A DNA stretch of 54,227 bases from positions 1-54,227 of the forward strand of contig JALBVE010000007.1 of the NCBI GenBank assembly GCA_025050575.1. The letters run 5' to 3'. The notes beneath the pieces were generated by a model. It made no database searches. It worked only from the letters and a program-made list of their open reading frames with translations, and had not been told where the DNA came from. Source of the DNA: Candidatus Devosia symbiotica. GTDB taxonomy: Bacteria > Pseudomonadota > Alphaproteobacteria > Rhizobiales > Devosiaceae. This document shows positions 18,435 to 27,332 of the stretch, piece by piece; positions within the stretch are counted from its first letter, which is position 1; each line of letters opens with the position of its first letter. A program made the position numbers and the translations under genes.

Positions 18435-21004
18435 TGCACTTCGTCCTTGCTCAGCTTTTGCAATACTTCCTTGACCTTGGAATTGATCTGGTCGAGCGAA
18501 TAGGGCTTGGGCAGGAATTCCACGCTCTGATCATCCTCGATGTCGCGGCGCACGCTTTCCTCGGCATAGCCGGAGACAAAGATGACCTTCAGGTTTGGCA
18601 TAGTCTTGCGCACTTCCTTGAGCAGGCTAGGACCATCCATCTCGGGCATCACCACGTCCGAGATCATTAGATCAACCTTGAAATCGATGTCGGCTAGCAC
18701 TTCCATGGCCTCTTCGCCACCATCGGCTTCAAATACTTCATAGCCCGTGGCACGCAGCGCCTGCGCCGAGAAGGCCCGAACGCTTTCTTCGTCCTCCACT
18801 AGCAGAATGCGCTCATGTCCGGTCAGGTCGCGCACCGGCGTGGTCATCATGGTAACCTTGGCCGCCACTTCGCTCTCGCTGGCGACATAGCGCGGCAAAA
18901 AGATCTTGAACGTGGTGCCCACACCGACCACCGAGACCGGATAGATATAGCCCTCAGTCTGTTTGACAATGCCATAGACCGTCGACAGGCCCAGCCCCGT
19001 GCCCTTGCCCAGATCCTTGGTAGTAAAGAAAGGCTCGAAGATTTTGGCGATCACTTCGGAGCTCATGCCCGTGCCTGCATCCTGCACATCGATCAGCACA
19101 TAATCGGCTGGTACCATGCCCTCAAAACTCATGGTCCGAGCCTCGGCCTGTTCCACATTGGAGGTGCGCAGCGTGATCGATCCGCCCTTTGGCATGGCGT
19201 CGCGCGCATTGACCACCAGATTGATGATCACCTGCTCGAGCTGCACCACATCGGCGCGCACCGGCCAGATATTGCGGCCATGTTCGACGCTCAGCGTGTT
19301 CTTCTCGCCAATCATGCGTTTGAGCAACACTGTCAGATCATCGACGATCAGCGGCAGCTCCAGCACCTGCGGCCGCAGCGTCTGCCGACGCGAAAACGCC
19401 AGCAATTGCCGGGTCAGACCAGCCGCGCGATTAGCATTCTGCTTGATCTGCATCAGTTCGCTGAACGAGGGGTCGCCCGGCTTGTGCTTGAGTAGCAGCA
19501 GATCGGAAAAGCCGATAATCGCGGTCAACAGATTGTTGAAGTCATGCGCCACGCCACCAGCCAGCTGGCCCACGGCCTGCATTTTCTGGCTCTGCGCAAA
19601 CTGGGCTTCCAGCTTGCGTTGATCGGTCATGTCCAGCGCATAGACATTGATCTGTTCGGGCGAACCTGCGCTCATTTCCGAGCCAGACAGATAGAGCCGC
19701 ACCGCGTGATCGCCCTCGACGCTGAGCAGCGCGTCAACCGGTTCGATCTCGGAACGATGCGCCAACGCCTCGCTGACGGCCTTGCCAAATCGATCGCGGC
19801 TGCCTTCCCCGATCAGGCCGCTCAGGGGCTCCATCTCGATGCTTTTTTCTTCGCCCGCCCAATGGAAAATGCGCCCGAACGGCGCATTGGTGCGGATAAT
19901 CCGGCCATCGGCATCCAGGGTAGCAATGGCAAAAGGGGTATCGTTGAAAAAGCGCGAGAACCGGACTTCTGCGGCGCGCAATTCCTCTTCATTGTCCGGC
20001 GCATTGGACTTGTCGAGCACCAACGTCCGAGTCTCGCCTAGTTCGCCGTCGGCCAGACGTGCCGCCCGATGCAGCAGGCGAACCGGCAGGCTAGTGCCAT
20101 TACAACGCACCAGATCGATATCGATGATCTCGGTGCGGATTTCGCCGTCGCCGCGCCCGCGCATCAGCAAGGTAGCGCCATCGCCGCGCACGATGTCGGA
20201 CATGCCCAGCTGGCCCGAATTAAACTCGGCAAGATCGTAACCCAGCCAGTCCGCCAGCGTTGAGTTCAGATATTGAATGCGCCCATAGGCGTCGGCTGAA
20301 AAGAAGCCCGCCGGCGAATGATCGAGATAGTCGATCGCCCGCTGCAGATCGCGGAACGCGCTCTCATTATTGTCCCGGTCGCGGGTAATGTCTTCCACCG
20401 ACCAGGTCACCATGGGCTTGCTTGCCTCATCGGATTCCGGCAGCGGCCGAACCCCGACGCGATACCAATAGGCCTTGTTACTATTGGCCAGCGATCCGCC
20501 TAACCCGCCAACGATACGGATATCCTCTATCGCCGCCCGGCCGTCCTTTGCCGCCCGCGACAGCCGATAGATCGCCTCGCTCGCGTCGGACTGGCCGGCG
20601 AATAACCGGGGCACACCGACCGGCACACCATTGGTCATGGCGCCGACAAAGCTGCCGTAATGGATATTCACATAGCTTATCTTACCATCACGATCCGATA
20701 CCACCGTGCCAAATGGCAGACTGTCGACCACGGCATTGGAGATCGTCCGGCGCTCTTCGCCATTGGCCAGACGGAACAGTCCTGCGGCCAAGCCGAACAG
20801 GCAGAATACCCCGACAACCGCCAGCACACCGACAAAGGTCATGATCAGGTCGGGCGAGATGGATTCCCCGAATAGCGCAAAACCGACCGCAACCGCCACT
20901 AGAAACACACCCAGCAGCAACACCCGCCACAGGCCAGCGCCACTGTGGCCATTGGCAATAAGCGGATTGGGATAAGAGTCTTCGCCGAACGGCGTCGATG
21001 CCAT
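18431..21004 (-). CDS. cckA: Cell-cycle hybrid histidine kinase CckA
   Basis: An intact 857-residue membrane kinase/phosphatase that feeds the CtrA phosphorelay controlling replication, division and polarity. Two membrane spans are at about residues 25-47 and 52-77. PAS-type sensory regions follow (roughly 85-460). The phospho-acceptor histidine is H487 in GGVAHDFNNLL. The ATP-binding N-box has NLVVNARDAM (595-604) and the G-boxes DAGTGM and GKGTGLGLSTV. A receiver domain at about 732-850 carries the acceptor D783 in ISDVVMPEMDG and the conserved KPY at 833-835. No lesion is seen. The downstream DUF2237 gene that overlaps its stop is dead. Confidence 0.95.
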   Translation of the reverse strand: MASTPFGEDSYPNPLIANGHSGAGLWRVLLLGVFLVAVAVGFALFGESISPDLIMTFVGVLAVVGVFCLFGLAAGLFRLANGEERRTISNAVVDSLPFGTVVSDRDGKISYVNIHYGSFVGAMTNGVPVGVPRLFAGQSDASEAIYRLSRAAKDGRAAIEDIRIVGGLGGSLANSNKAYWYRVGVRPLPESDEASKPMVTWSVEDITRDRDNNESAFRDLQRAIDYLDHSPAGFFSADAYGRIQYLNSTLADWLGYDLAEFNSGQLGMSDIVRGDGATLLMRGRGDGEIRTEIIDIDLVRCNGTSLPVRLLHRAARLADGELGETRTLVLDKSNAPDNEEELRAAEVRFSRFFNDTPFAIATLDADGRIIRTNAPFGRIFHWAGEEKSIEMEPLSGLIGEGSRDRFGKAVSEALAHRSEIEPVDALLSVEGDHAVRLYLSGSEMSAGSPEQINVYALDMTDQRKLEAQFAQSQKMQAVGQLAGGVAHDFNNLLTAIIGFSDLLLLKHKPGDPSFSELMQIKQNANRAAGLTRQLLAFSRRQTLRPQVLELPLIVDDLTVLLKRMIGEKNTLSVEHGRNIWPVRADVVQLEQVIINLVVNARDAMPKGGSITLRTSNVEQAEARTMSFEGMVPADYVLIDVQDAGTGMSSEVIAKIFEPFFTTKDLGKGTGLGLSTVYGIVKQTEGYIYPVSVVGVGTTFKIFLPRYVASESEVAAKVTMMTTPVRDLTGHERILLVEDEESVRAFSAQALRATGYEVFEADGGEEAMEVLADIDFKVDLMISDVVMPEMDGPSLLKEVRKTMPNLKVIFVSGYAEESVRRDIEDDQSVEFLPKPYSLDQINSKVKEVLQKLSKDEVH

Positions 21005-21286
21005 GGGTCAATCTGCTCCGTACCCAATGATTCGGGTCGAATCGAGGGACCATGAAAAGTCTAGCAAATACCCCCCTTGCGACGGGAGACAGAACGGCGT
21101 TTTCAACACCGTGCACACCCACAAGTGCGATATTAGAAGACCAATGCACTCATGCCAAAGCTTCCGTCCCACCCAATCATGGCTTTCTGACGATGTGCGG
21201 TGGCCTGAACATACAAACTTGATTGCGCAGCTGCCCTTAGGCTAAGGCGTGCTGCAGGAACGACCTCCCCATCGGCGAAAATTGAC

Positions 21287-21302
21287 ATCGGGACGTCCCG
21301 AT
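21287..21302. promoter_or_regulatory. Perfect 16-bp palindrome upstream of the PACE gene
   Basis: ATCGGGAC-GTCCCGAT is a perfect inverted repeat ending 18 bases before the ATG of the PACE efflux gene and just upstream of its GGGAG ribosome site. It is placed to act as a repressor operator. No regulator gene is adjacent, so its ligand and protein are unknown. The remaining intergenic stretch 21005-21286 shows no gene. Confidence 0.5.
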
Positions 21303-21319
21303 TCATATCGGGAGCACAC

Positions 21320-22039
21320 ATGGGCACCACACGCGACCGTATTCGCCACACCATCCTGTTTGAAATTGTTAGCCTGGCCTTCGTGACCCCACTGGGCTCG
21401 TTGGCCTTTGACATCTCTATGACAGATATCGGCATCGTCAGCTTCGCCAGCACCACCGTGGCCATGGTGTGGAATTACATCTACAATCTAGGCTTCGACC
21501 GGCTGCTGCAGCATCTAAACGGCAACACCACAAAAACCCTGCGCATCCGCATCGTGCATGCGCTCCTGTTCGAGCTCGGGCTGCTCATCGCGCTCATGCC
21601 GTTCCTGGCCTGGTATCTTAACATCAGCCCTGCCCAGGCCCTGATGATGGATATCTCGTTCGCCCTGTTTTACATGGGCTACGTCTTCTTCTTTAACCTG
21701 ATCTACGATCGGGTCTTCCCCGTTCTGCCCCCCGAAGTCACCTTAGCGCGACTTCCAGCCCGCCTCTTCTTAAGCCGCATCACGAACCCGATCACCTCGA
21801 CCACCGCCTTGAAGTGCTCGTTCGGAGCGGTGTTATTGATCTCCATGCTAGCAAACAGCGCCCGGGCGAGCGGCGGATTCTTGACGATCGGCACATCGTG
21901 CTTCTTGACCATGGCGTCGGCACCCTTAGCCACGCATTGCAGCGCGCTCATCTCCCTGTCGTATTTTAGAGCTACTGCAAAGTGGGTCGGGTTGGTGATC
22001 ACCACCATCGTGTCGGACACGGCCGCCATCATGCGCTGA
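21320..22039 (+). CDS. PACE-family (bacterial transmembrane pair) efflux protein with run-on C-terminus
   Basis: The first about 137 residues are a complete PACE efflux protein: two paired transmembrane domains (MGTTRDRIRHTILFEIVSLA through NYIYNLGFDRLL, and RIRIVHALLFELGLLIALMP through GYVFFFNLIYDRVFPV). PACE proteins export biocides such as chlorhexidine. Family members end about here, but this frame has no stop. It runs on for about 100 codons antisense to the dead flhB gene and stops at 22037-22039. A deletion between the convergent 3' ends of this gene and flhB would explain it. The pump part is unbroken, so it may still work with a foreign tail. A GGGAG ribosome site and a 16-bp palindrome precede the start. 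Confidence 0.6.
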   Translation: MGTTRDRIRHTILFEIVSLAFVTPLGSLAFDISMTDIGIVSFASTTVAMVWNYIYNLGFDRLLQHLNGNTTKTLRIRIVHALLFELGLLIALMPFLAWYLNISPAQALMMDISFALFYMGYVFFFNLIYDRVFPVLPPEVTLARLPARLFLSRITNPITSTTALKCSFGAVLLISMLANSARASGGFLTIGTSCFLTMASAPLATHCSALISLSYFRATAKWVGLVITTIVSDTAAIMR

Positions 22040-22802
22040 CACGCCTTGTCGTGACGCAATTGGCGAAGACGGCCCCTCACATGCGGGTCGCCTTCCATCT
22101 GCTTGTATTCGTCCTTGATCTCCTGCAGCGTCATCATCTGCTTCTTCCACCATTTCTGGCAGACATAGAGATAGTCGGCGAAGGCGATCAAAGTGACGAT
22201 CATCAGCGTCGACATGAAGATCTTGGTCCCGATCTTCTTGAAAATGGTCAGGATGACCAGCGGGTCCACGGTCATCATCGGGTCCAGCCGATCGCGCTCT
22301 GACCAGACCGTGGCAATCATGACTACCCCCACGATACCGATCTTAAACAAACCCTTGACGAAATTGACCAGGGACTCGCTGGAAAACAGCCGTTTGGCCC
22401 CGGCCAACGGCGAAATCTTGGACACTTTGGGCTTCAGCGACCCCCCCCGACATCAGCGGGCGATTCTGCATCAAATTGGCGATCACCGCACAGAACGACA
22501 ACACCGCCAGCGGAATCAGCACGATGCCTAGCAGTGCAGCGCCAGGTTGTTGAAAAAGGCACCAAACCCCGCGCTATCCAGCGAGATATAGTCAGCATTC
22601 ATCATTACCAGTTCGAGCGGCTCCATCAAGCCATTGGCCGCCCCGGGCGCCATCGTCGCAAAAATCGACGCCGAGCCCATCAGCATGAATCAGGTTACCA
22701 CCTCCTGGCTTTTGGCGACGTCACCCTTGGCGTGAGCATCTTTGAGCTTCTTATGCGAGGGGTCTTCTGTTTTGGAGGATTGTTCGGGGCTTCATCTGAC
22801 AC
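21703..22802 (-). pseudogene. flhB: Flagellar export protein FlhB remnant
   Basis: Remnant of the inner-membrane protein that switches substrate specificity of the flagellar type III secretion system. The probable start is GTG at 22802 (VSDEAPEQSSKTEDP needs one frame change). KKLKDAHAKGDVAKSQEVVT is followed by TGA in place of Trp. The second membrane part is split by TAG and TGA, and a run of eight C at 22441-22448 marks another frameshift. From SKISPLAGAKRLF onward the frame is open, including the autocleavage motif NPTH, but about nine residues are missing after CVAKGADAM. The original stop is lost at the junction with the PACE gene. Confidence 0.85.
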
Positions 22803-22809
22803 TGCCTAG

Positions 22810-22978
22810 CCTCTCTAACATCGCCCTGTCTGCCGACCGAATTCGTCGAGCGCAAGACGGCTGCCGCTATGCGCTCCGAACAGCTCTGGCGCGAGCTGCG
22901 CGCCAAGGGCGATTAGGACAGTTTTCTGCCTGCTCTCGAAGGCGTTATCGCCGTGATGCGCGAAGAATCTCAGATGCC
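22810..22978 (+). pseudogene. Fragment of an M32 (Taq-type) carboxypeptidase
   Basis: SNIALSAD, then VERKTAAAMRSEQLWRELRA, KGD, TAG, DSFLPALEGVIAVMREE match a short internal segment of M32 carboxypeptidases. The metal-binding HEXXH part is absent. Both ends are deleted and the 3' end joins an ABC-F ATPase fragment. Identification rests on about 55 residues. Confidence 0.5.
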
Positions 22979-23330
22979 ATTGTCGAGCTGACCAGCCTGA
23001 GCGCCATCAACTATGGTGGCAATTGGGATCACTATACTGAGCGCTAAGCAGGCTTTGTCGTCGGCAGAGCGTAAGATCGCCGAAATCGACCGCAGGATCC
23101 AGGCGGTGGGCGAGCGCAAGGCGCGCAAGGATGGCGCCGGCAAACGCAAGGCCCGCCAAGGGCGGCATCCCCAAAATCATGCTCGGCGGCATGAAGGAGC
23201 GGTCTGGGAACTCAAGTCGAGAAAACGCCCGCCTGGCCAACCGCATGCGCAGCGATGCCACCGAGATCGCGAGCTAAGCCCGGGCGCAGGTCAAAATCCT
23301 GACGCCGCTGACGGTCGCCATCTGCCAAAC
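22979..23330 (+). pseudogene. Fragment of an ABC-F-type ATP-binding protein
   Basis: IVELTSLSAINYGGNWDHY, then AERKIAEIDRRIQAVGERK, RKDGAGKRKA, GGIPKIMLGGMKERS, SRENARLANRMRSDATEIAS resemble the segment between the two ATPase domains of an ABC-F/Uup-like protein. It is frameshifted several times and contains no Walker motifs. It directly follows the carboxypeptidase fragment with no intergenic space, so an intervening deletion joined the two. Confidence 0.55.
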
Positions 23331-23392
23331 TCTGATCATTGGCTGGAACACACTAGCAAATTCCATTCAGAGCCAAACCGGGAGATAACGCC

Positions 23393-23813
23393 ATGATCAA
23401 CAAGATCACCAAGACCTTCGCCACCGCCCTTGCCGCCACCATCATCGGCGCCGCTAGCCTTGTCACCCCTCGCCATGGCCGGCGGTCAGACTTCCATCAG
23501 CTTTGCCCCCCTCTAAAATCCCGATCAGCAGCAGGCATTGGGCATAGGCCTGCAGATGTTCTCCGTGTTTAAGGGCCTGTCCAGCACTGGCGCCAATGCA
23601 TCCCAGAACGGCAATTTCAACAGCGTGGGCTTCAACCAGAATAGATCGGGCAATCACGGGCTGATCGTGCAGGAAGGCAATGGCCACTAGAGCATCATCG
23701 AGCAGGACGGCAACAACAATTGCGACCTGTTCCAGTTTGGCGAGAGCGCCAATGGCAATTGCGTCCAGTATGGCGACAACCAGTCCGGCGTCACCACCGT
23801 GTTCGGCTTCTGA
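23393..23813 (+). pseudogene. Curlin-like secreted fibre subunit, broken
   Basis: A small exported protein. GGGAG precedes MINKITKTFATALAATIIGA, a typical signal peptide whose cleavage region is lost to a frameshift near 23465. Later parts read in another frame with TAA after the SFAPL region and TAG after EGNGH. The repeat-like C-terminal half is rich in Gln/Asn/Gly (NGNFNSVGFNQNRSGNHGL, IIEQDGNNNCDLFQFGES, VQYGDNQSGVTTVFGF), the composition and spacing of curlin repeats. It is followed by a terminator. Loss would abolish one surface fibre or holdfast-type component. Confidence 0.65.
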
Positions 23814-23835
23814 TCATCCGGAACATCGATCCAGT

Positions 23836-23862
23836 GGGGCCTTCGAGCCCCGTTTTTGTTTT
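23836..23862 (+). terminator. Rho-independent terminator after the curlin-like gene
   Basis: GGGGC-CTTCGA-GCCCC stem-loop followed by GTTTTTGTTTT, 22 bases after the TGA of the curlin-like gene. Confidence 0.8.
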
Positions 23863-23902
23863 GGCCCTTACGATAGCTAAATACATCGATAGATCTCGAT
23901 TT

Positions 23903-24218
23903 ATGGAATCAACTGAAGCATCCGACGCCTTTGCCTCCTTGTCCTAGTCCAACCGTTTGGACGCCTTCAGGCTTATCATCGCCCACGAGCCAGACGGTCT
24001 GCCCGCAGGCGAAATTTCCCGTCAGCTCGATGTGCCGCAAACATCATGTCGACTCATCTGGCCATTCTCACCCGGGCTTGATTGATCACGGCTGACCGGC
24101 ACGGCCCATCGTCTATCGTGCCATGCTCGAACGCGTTCGCGCCATCCACGAGCTATGTGATCCGCTCATCGCCGACATCACACCCTGCTGCAGCCCTAAG
24201 GAAGCGCACCATGCCTGA
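23903..24218 (+). pseudogene. arsR: ArsR-family arsenic repressor, broken
   Basis: MESTEASDAFASLS, then TAG, SNRLDAFRLIIAHEPDGLPA and GEISRQLDVPQ are the first helices of an ArsR-type winged-helix repressor. A frameshift follows in the recognition helix (WT-like MSTHLAILTRAGLI in another frame). A partly deleted C-terminus ends in CSPKEAHHA, overlapping the arsC start (ATGCCTGA). It heads the decayed arsenic operon. Confidence 0.7.
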
Positions 24219-24740
24219 GCGTATCTACAACGTCCTATTTCTGTGCATCTACAACTCGGCGCGCTCTAATTCTCGGCGAAGCCATCATGAACCACACTGG
24301 CGAAGGACGTTTTCGCGCTTTCTCGGCAGACTCCATGCCCAAGGGTGCTGTTCATTCTCTGGCACTAGAAATCCTTGTGACAGCAGGCATAGCGATTTAG
24401 GGTTTGCGCTTGCAATCCTAGGAAGAATTTGCCGCACCCGATGTGCCCAAGATAGATTTTATCTTTAACCGTTTGTGATAACGCCGCCGGCGCAGCCTGC
24501 CCGATCTGGCCCCGACATCCCATGACCGCCCATTGAAGCCTCAGCGATCCAGCAGCTGACGCTGGTCCCGACTTCAAGTAACGCGCTGCCTTTGAGGATA
24601 CGCTGAGATTTTTGCGCAACCGCATTACCGCCTTTACCAGCCTGCCGCTTTCCTCGATTGACCGCATGACACTGAGCAGTAAGATCATATCGATCGGCCA
24701 ACTTCTCGATACGACCAGTTCCAATAAGGGTGTCGCTTGA
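24211..24740 (+). pseudogene. arsC: Arsenate reductase (low-MW phosphatase type), broken
   Basis: MPERIYNVLFLCIYNSARS is the start of a thioredoxin-coupled ArsC; the active-site loop C-x5-R still has its Cys and Arg, but the frame shifts immediately after. Later segments lie in alternating frames (MNHTGEGRFRAFSADSMPKG, EEFAAPDVPKIDFIF, CPIW, AFEDTLRFLRNRITAFTS). At least three indels. It ends in TGA overlapping the TTG start of acr3 (TTGA). Confidence 0.75.
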
Positions 24741-25688
24741 TATCGATCTTTGAACGCTATCTCTCCCTCTGGGTCGCTCTGGCCATTGTCGCCAGCATTG
24801 CCTGGGGCAACTAGTTCCTGGCGTTTTCTCCGCTCTGACGGCCCTTGAGATCGCACAAGTCAATCTGTCTGTCGCAATCCTAATCTGAGCCATGGGTTAC
24901 CCCATGATGATCGCGGTGGATGTCGGCGGCCTACACCGTATCGCCGAGCAACCCAGGGGTCTGGTGATTACACTCGTTGTCAACTGGCCGATCAAACCAT
25001 TCAACACGGCGTTGCTCGGCGTCTTCTTCAAGGGCGTGTTCGCCGCCTGGATTTCACCAGCAGACGCTGAAGGCTACATCGCTAGGCTAATCCTGCTGGG
25101 CGCTACGCCCTACACCGCCATGCTGCTGGGAGTCAGCGATATACCCGTTCCGTGGGCAACCCTAATCCTGTCGGTATTACTCTAATGTCGTCGTGCCACT
25201 GGCGGCAGGATTGTTGACCCGACACTATCTTCTGCTGGCGGTCAACGCCACATCCACGCGCCTCGACGCCTTTGTTGCAAGACTAAAGCTCGCTTCGATG
25301 GTCGGCCTGCTCACCACAGTCGTGCTGCTGTTTGGCTTCCAGGGCAATGTCATCTTGGCGCAACCGCTGGTGATCGCGTTGATTGCAGTGCCTTTATTGA
25401 TCCAGTTCTAAGGCATTTTTGCCATCGCCTATGGTGCTGCCTAGACGCTGCGCATCCCACACCGCATTGCTGCCCCCGTGCGCCATGATTGGCACTTCCA
25501 ATTTCTTCGAACTAGCGGTGGCCGTTGCCATTAGCCTTTACGGAGTGTCATTGACCGCGGCCCTTGCCACTCTTGTTGGCGTGCTTATTGAAGTGCCCAT
25601 CATGCTCTCACATGGTACTGCTCGCCAACAGCACGCGCAATGCCTTCAATGCGAATGCCGGCGAAGGCGACAAAGAAGGGCTAGAACA
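24737..25688 (+). pseudogene. Arsenite efflux permease Acr3, broken with internal deletion
   Basis: Remnant of the ten-helix arsenite exporter of the Acr3/ArsB type. ISIFERYLSLWVALAIV starts it, with TAG and TGA soon after. MMIAVDVGGLHRIAEQPRGL, FAAWISPADAEGYIARLIL and PYTAMLLGVSDIPVPWATL are in frame, but about 35 residues between TAM and LLGVSD (the conserved cysteine/transport helix region) are deleted. AGLLTRHYLLLAVNA and LFGFQGNVILAQPLVIALI follow, then TAA and more frameshifts through [19 protein letters not shown]. Confidence 0.8.
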
Positions 25689-26382
25689 ATGACCGTCACC
25701 ATTTACCACAACCCAGAATCGCGAACGCTCCTACAGCCGCCTGTTGACATTGGAGATGCAGCGTCTGCTCGAAGCCTTTGGTACCGAGGTGAAGATATTC
25801 TATGTCAATGGCCTGCCCCTGCCTAATGATGCGCCCGACGATCACTCCAAGGTGTGCGAGCTGCGCGAATTAATGCTGTGGTCGGAGGATCAGATCTGAA
25901 CCAGCCCGGAACGTCACGGCGCCATGAGCGCAGTGATGAAGGCTTAGATCGACTAGATTCCCCTGCCCGGCGGCGCCATCCGACAAACCCAGGGACGCAC
26001 CCCCGCCGTCATACAGATGTCAGGCGGCTCTCAATCGTTCAATGCGATCAACCAGATGTGCATTCTGGGCCGTTGGATGCGCATGGTCATCATGCTCAAT
26101 CAGTCCTCCATGGCTAAGGCCTGGTAGGAATTCGAGGACGACGGACGCATGAAGCCATCATCCTATTATGATCGGGTAGTCGACGTGATGGAGGAACTGG
26201 TCAAATTCACCCTCATCAATTTGCGCCTGGGTGCGCTTGGTCAGTCTTCATAAATTGCAAGGACAGTGCTATCTGCGCCTCCCATTGATTTTTTGATAAA
26301 TTTCTCTCTTCGCTGGATTCCGGGAGCGGTCAACAGGCACAAAGAGCCCGAGTCAGCGGCAGAAATTGCCGCCCGCTTGTGA
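25689..26382 (+). pseudogene. arsH: ArsH remnant fused to the first codons of a second arsC
   Basis: The sequence opens MTVTIYHNP, the start of a glutaredoxin-type arsenate reductase, and after nine codons changes to an ArsH sequence in another frame ([20 protein letters not shown]). ArsH is an NADPH-FMN oxidoreductase for organoarsenicals. [40 protein letters not shown] and [18 protein letters not shown] are clear, interrupted by TGA, two TAG and a further TAG. The tail EPESAAEIAARL ends at 26382 after a small deletion. A deletion removed the rest of arsC and the ArsH start. Confidence 0.75.
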
Positions 26383-26430
26383 AGCGGTAGCGCTTGCCTT
26401 AATAGAAAAGGCCAAAAGCTAGGGCATTTC

Positions 26431-27297
26431 ATGCTGTTTAAGTCTGCTGATGAGTTCATCAAATCGCCACGCCGGGCGGTAACTGTGTTGGGCATGTCCG
26501 GCGTCGGCAAGACGCGCCTATCCGCTATGCTGCGGGCATCAAACTGGTTTCACTATTCGGCCGACTACCGTATCGGCACGCGTTATATGGGCGAGGCCAT
26601 TGTCGATAATTTCAAGCGCGAAGCCATGAAAGTGCCTTTCCTAGCCGAATTACTGCGCTCGGATTCGATCTATATCTCGTCCAACCTGACCTTCGAGAAC
26701 CTTAACCCGCTCTCGAGCTATCTCGGCACGCCCGGCGACCCAGACCGGCATGGCTTGGCATTGGCAGAATATCAGCGCCGCCAGGAACAGCACCGCATTG
26801 CCGAAATCGCGGCATTACTGGATGTCCCACACTTTATCCAACGGGCGAAGTTACTCTATGGCTATGACAACTTCATCGCTGATACCGGCGGCTCCTTGAT
26901 CGAAGTAGTCAATCCCACCGATCCGAAAGATCCGGTGATCAAGACGCTGGCTAACTCCACTGCCCTGCTCTACATCCGCGGCACCGGCAAGGATGCCGCC
27001 GAGCTGATCCGGCGCTTCAAGAAGAGCCCCAAGCCGATATATTATCCGCCGCAGTTTCTCATTGAGAAATGGGATGAATACAAGCTAATCCACGGCATCC
27101 TGGATGACAATGACGTCGACCCGGCCGACTTCGGCGTCTGGGGCTTTGAAGTTCTGCTACATGACCGTCTGCCGCACTACCAGACACTAGCCGACAATTT
27201 CGGCTACGTGGTGGAGGCCTCTGATCTCGCCCTTGTCCGCGACGGCGATGAATTCCTCGACCTGATGGCCGCAGCAATCGAAACGCGCATTGCCTGA
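26431..27297 (+). CDS. P-loop ATPase of unknown function
   Basis: An intact 288-residue protein with a Walker A motif GMSGVGKT at residues 22-29. After it comes an unusual block (FHYSADYRIGTRYMGEAIVD). A possible Walker B-like segment is DNFIADTGGSLIEV near residue 150. No membrane spans. Conserved proteins like this in related bacteria are annotated only as ATPase; I cannot name a pathway. It sits alone between the dead ars operon and dead metA, yet has no lesion over 867 bases, so it is probably under selection. The alternative start at the Met of GMSGVGKT would destroy the P-loop, so the first ATG is preferred. Confidence 0.8.
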   Translation: MLFKSADEFIKSPRRAVTVLGMSGVGKTRLSAMLRASNWFHYSADYRIGTRYMGEAIVDNFKREAMKVPFLAELLRSDSIYISSNLTFENLNPLSSYLGTPGDPDRHGLALAEYQRRQEQHRIAEIAALLDVPHFIQRAKLLYGYDNFIADTGGSLIEVVNPTDPKDPVIKTLANSTALLYIRGTGKDAAELIRRFKKSPKPIYYPPQFLIEKWDEYKLIHGILDDNDVDPADFGVWGFEVLLHDRLPHYQTLADNFGYVVEASDLALVRDGDEFLDLMAAAIETRIA

Positions 27298-27332
27298 ATC
27301 GCTTTCTGATCATCGCCAGCTAAGAGGCTGCT

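Noticed and set aside
23013..23396. Basic 127-codon frame as a novel DNA-binding protein
   Set aside because: It overlaps the ABC-F fragment in a mixed frame and its sequence is explained by frameshifted ABC-F linker coding.
26253..26510. Minus-strand 89-codon frame between the ars operon and the P-loop ATPase
   Set aside because: It overlaps the arsH tail and the start of the intact ATPase gene in antisense and has no family resemblance.
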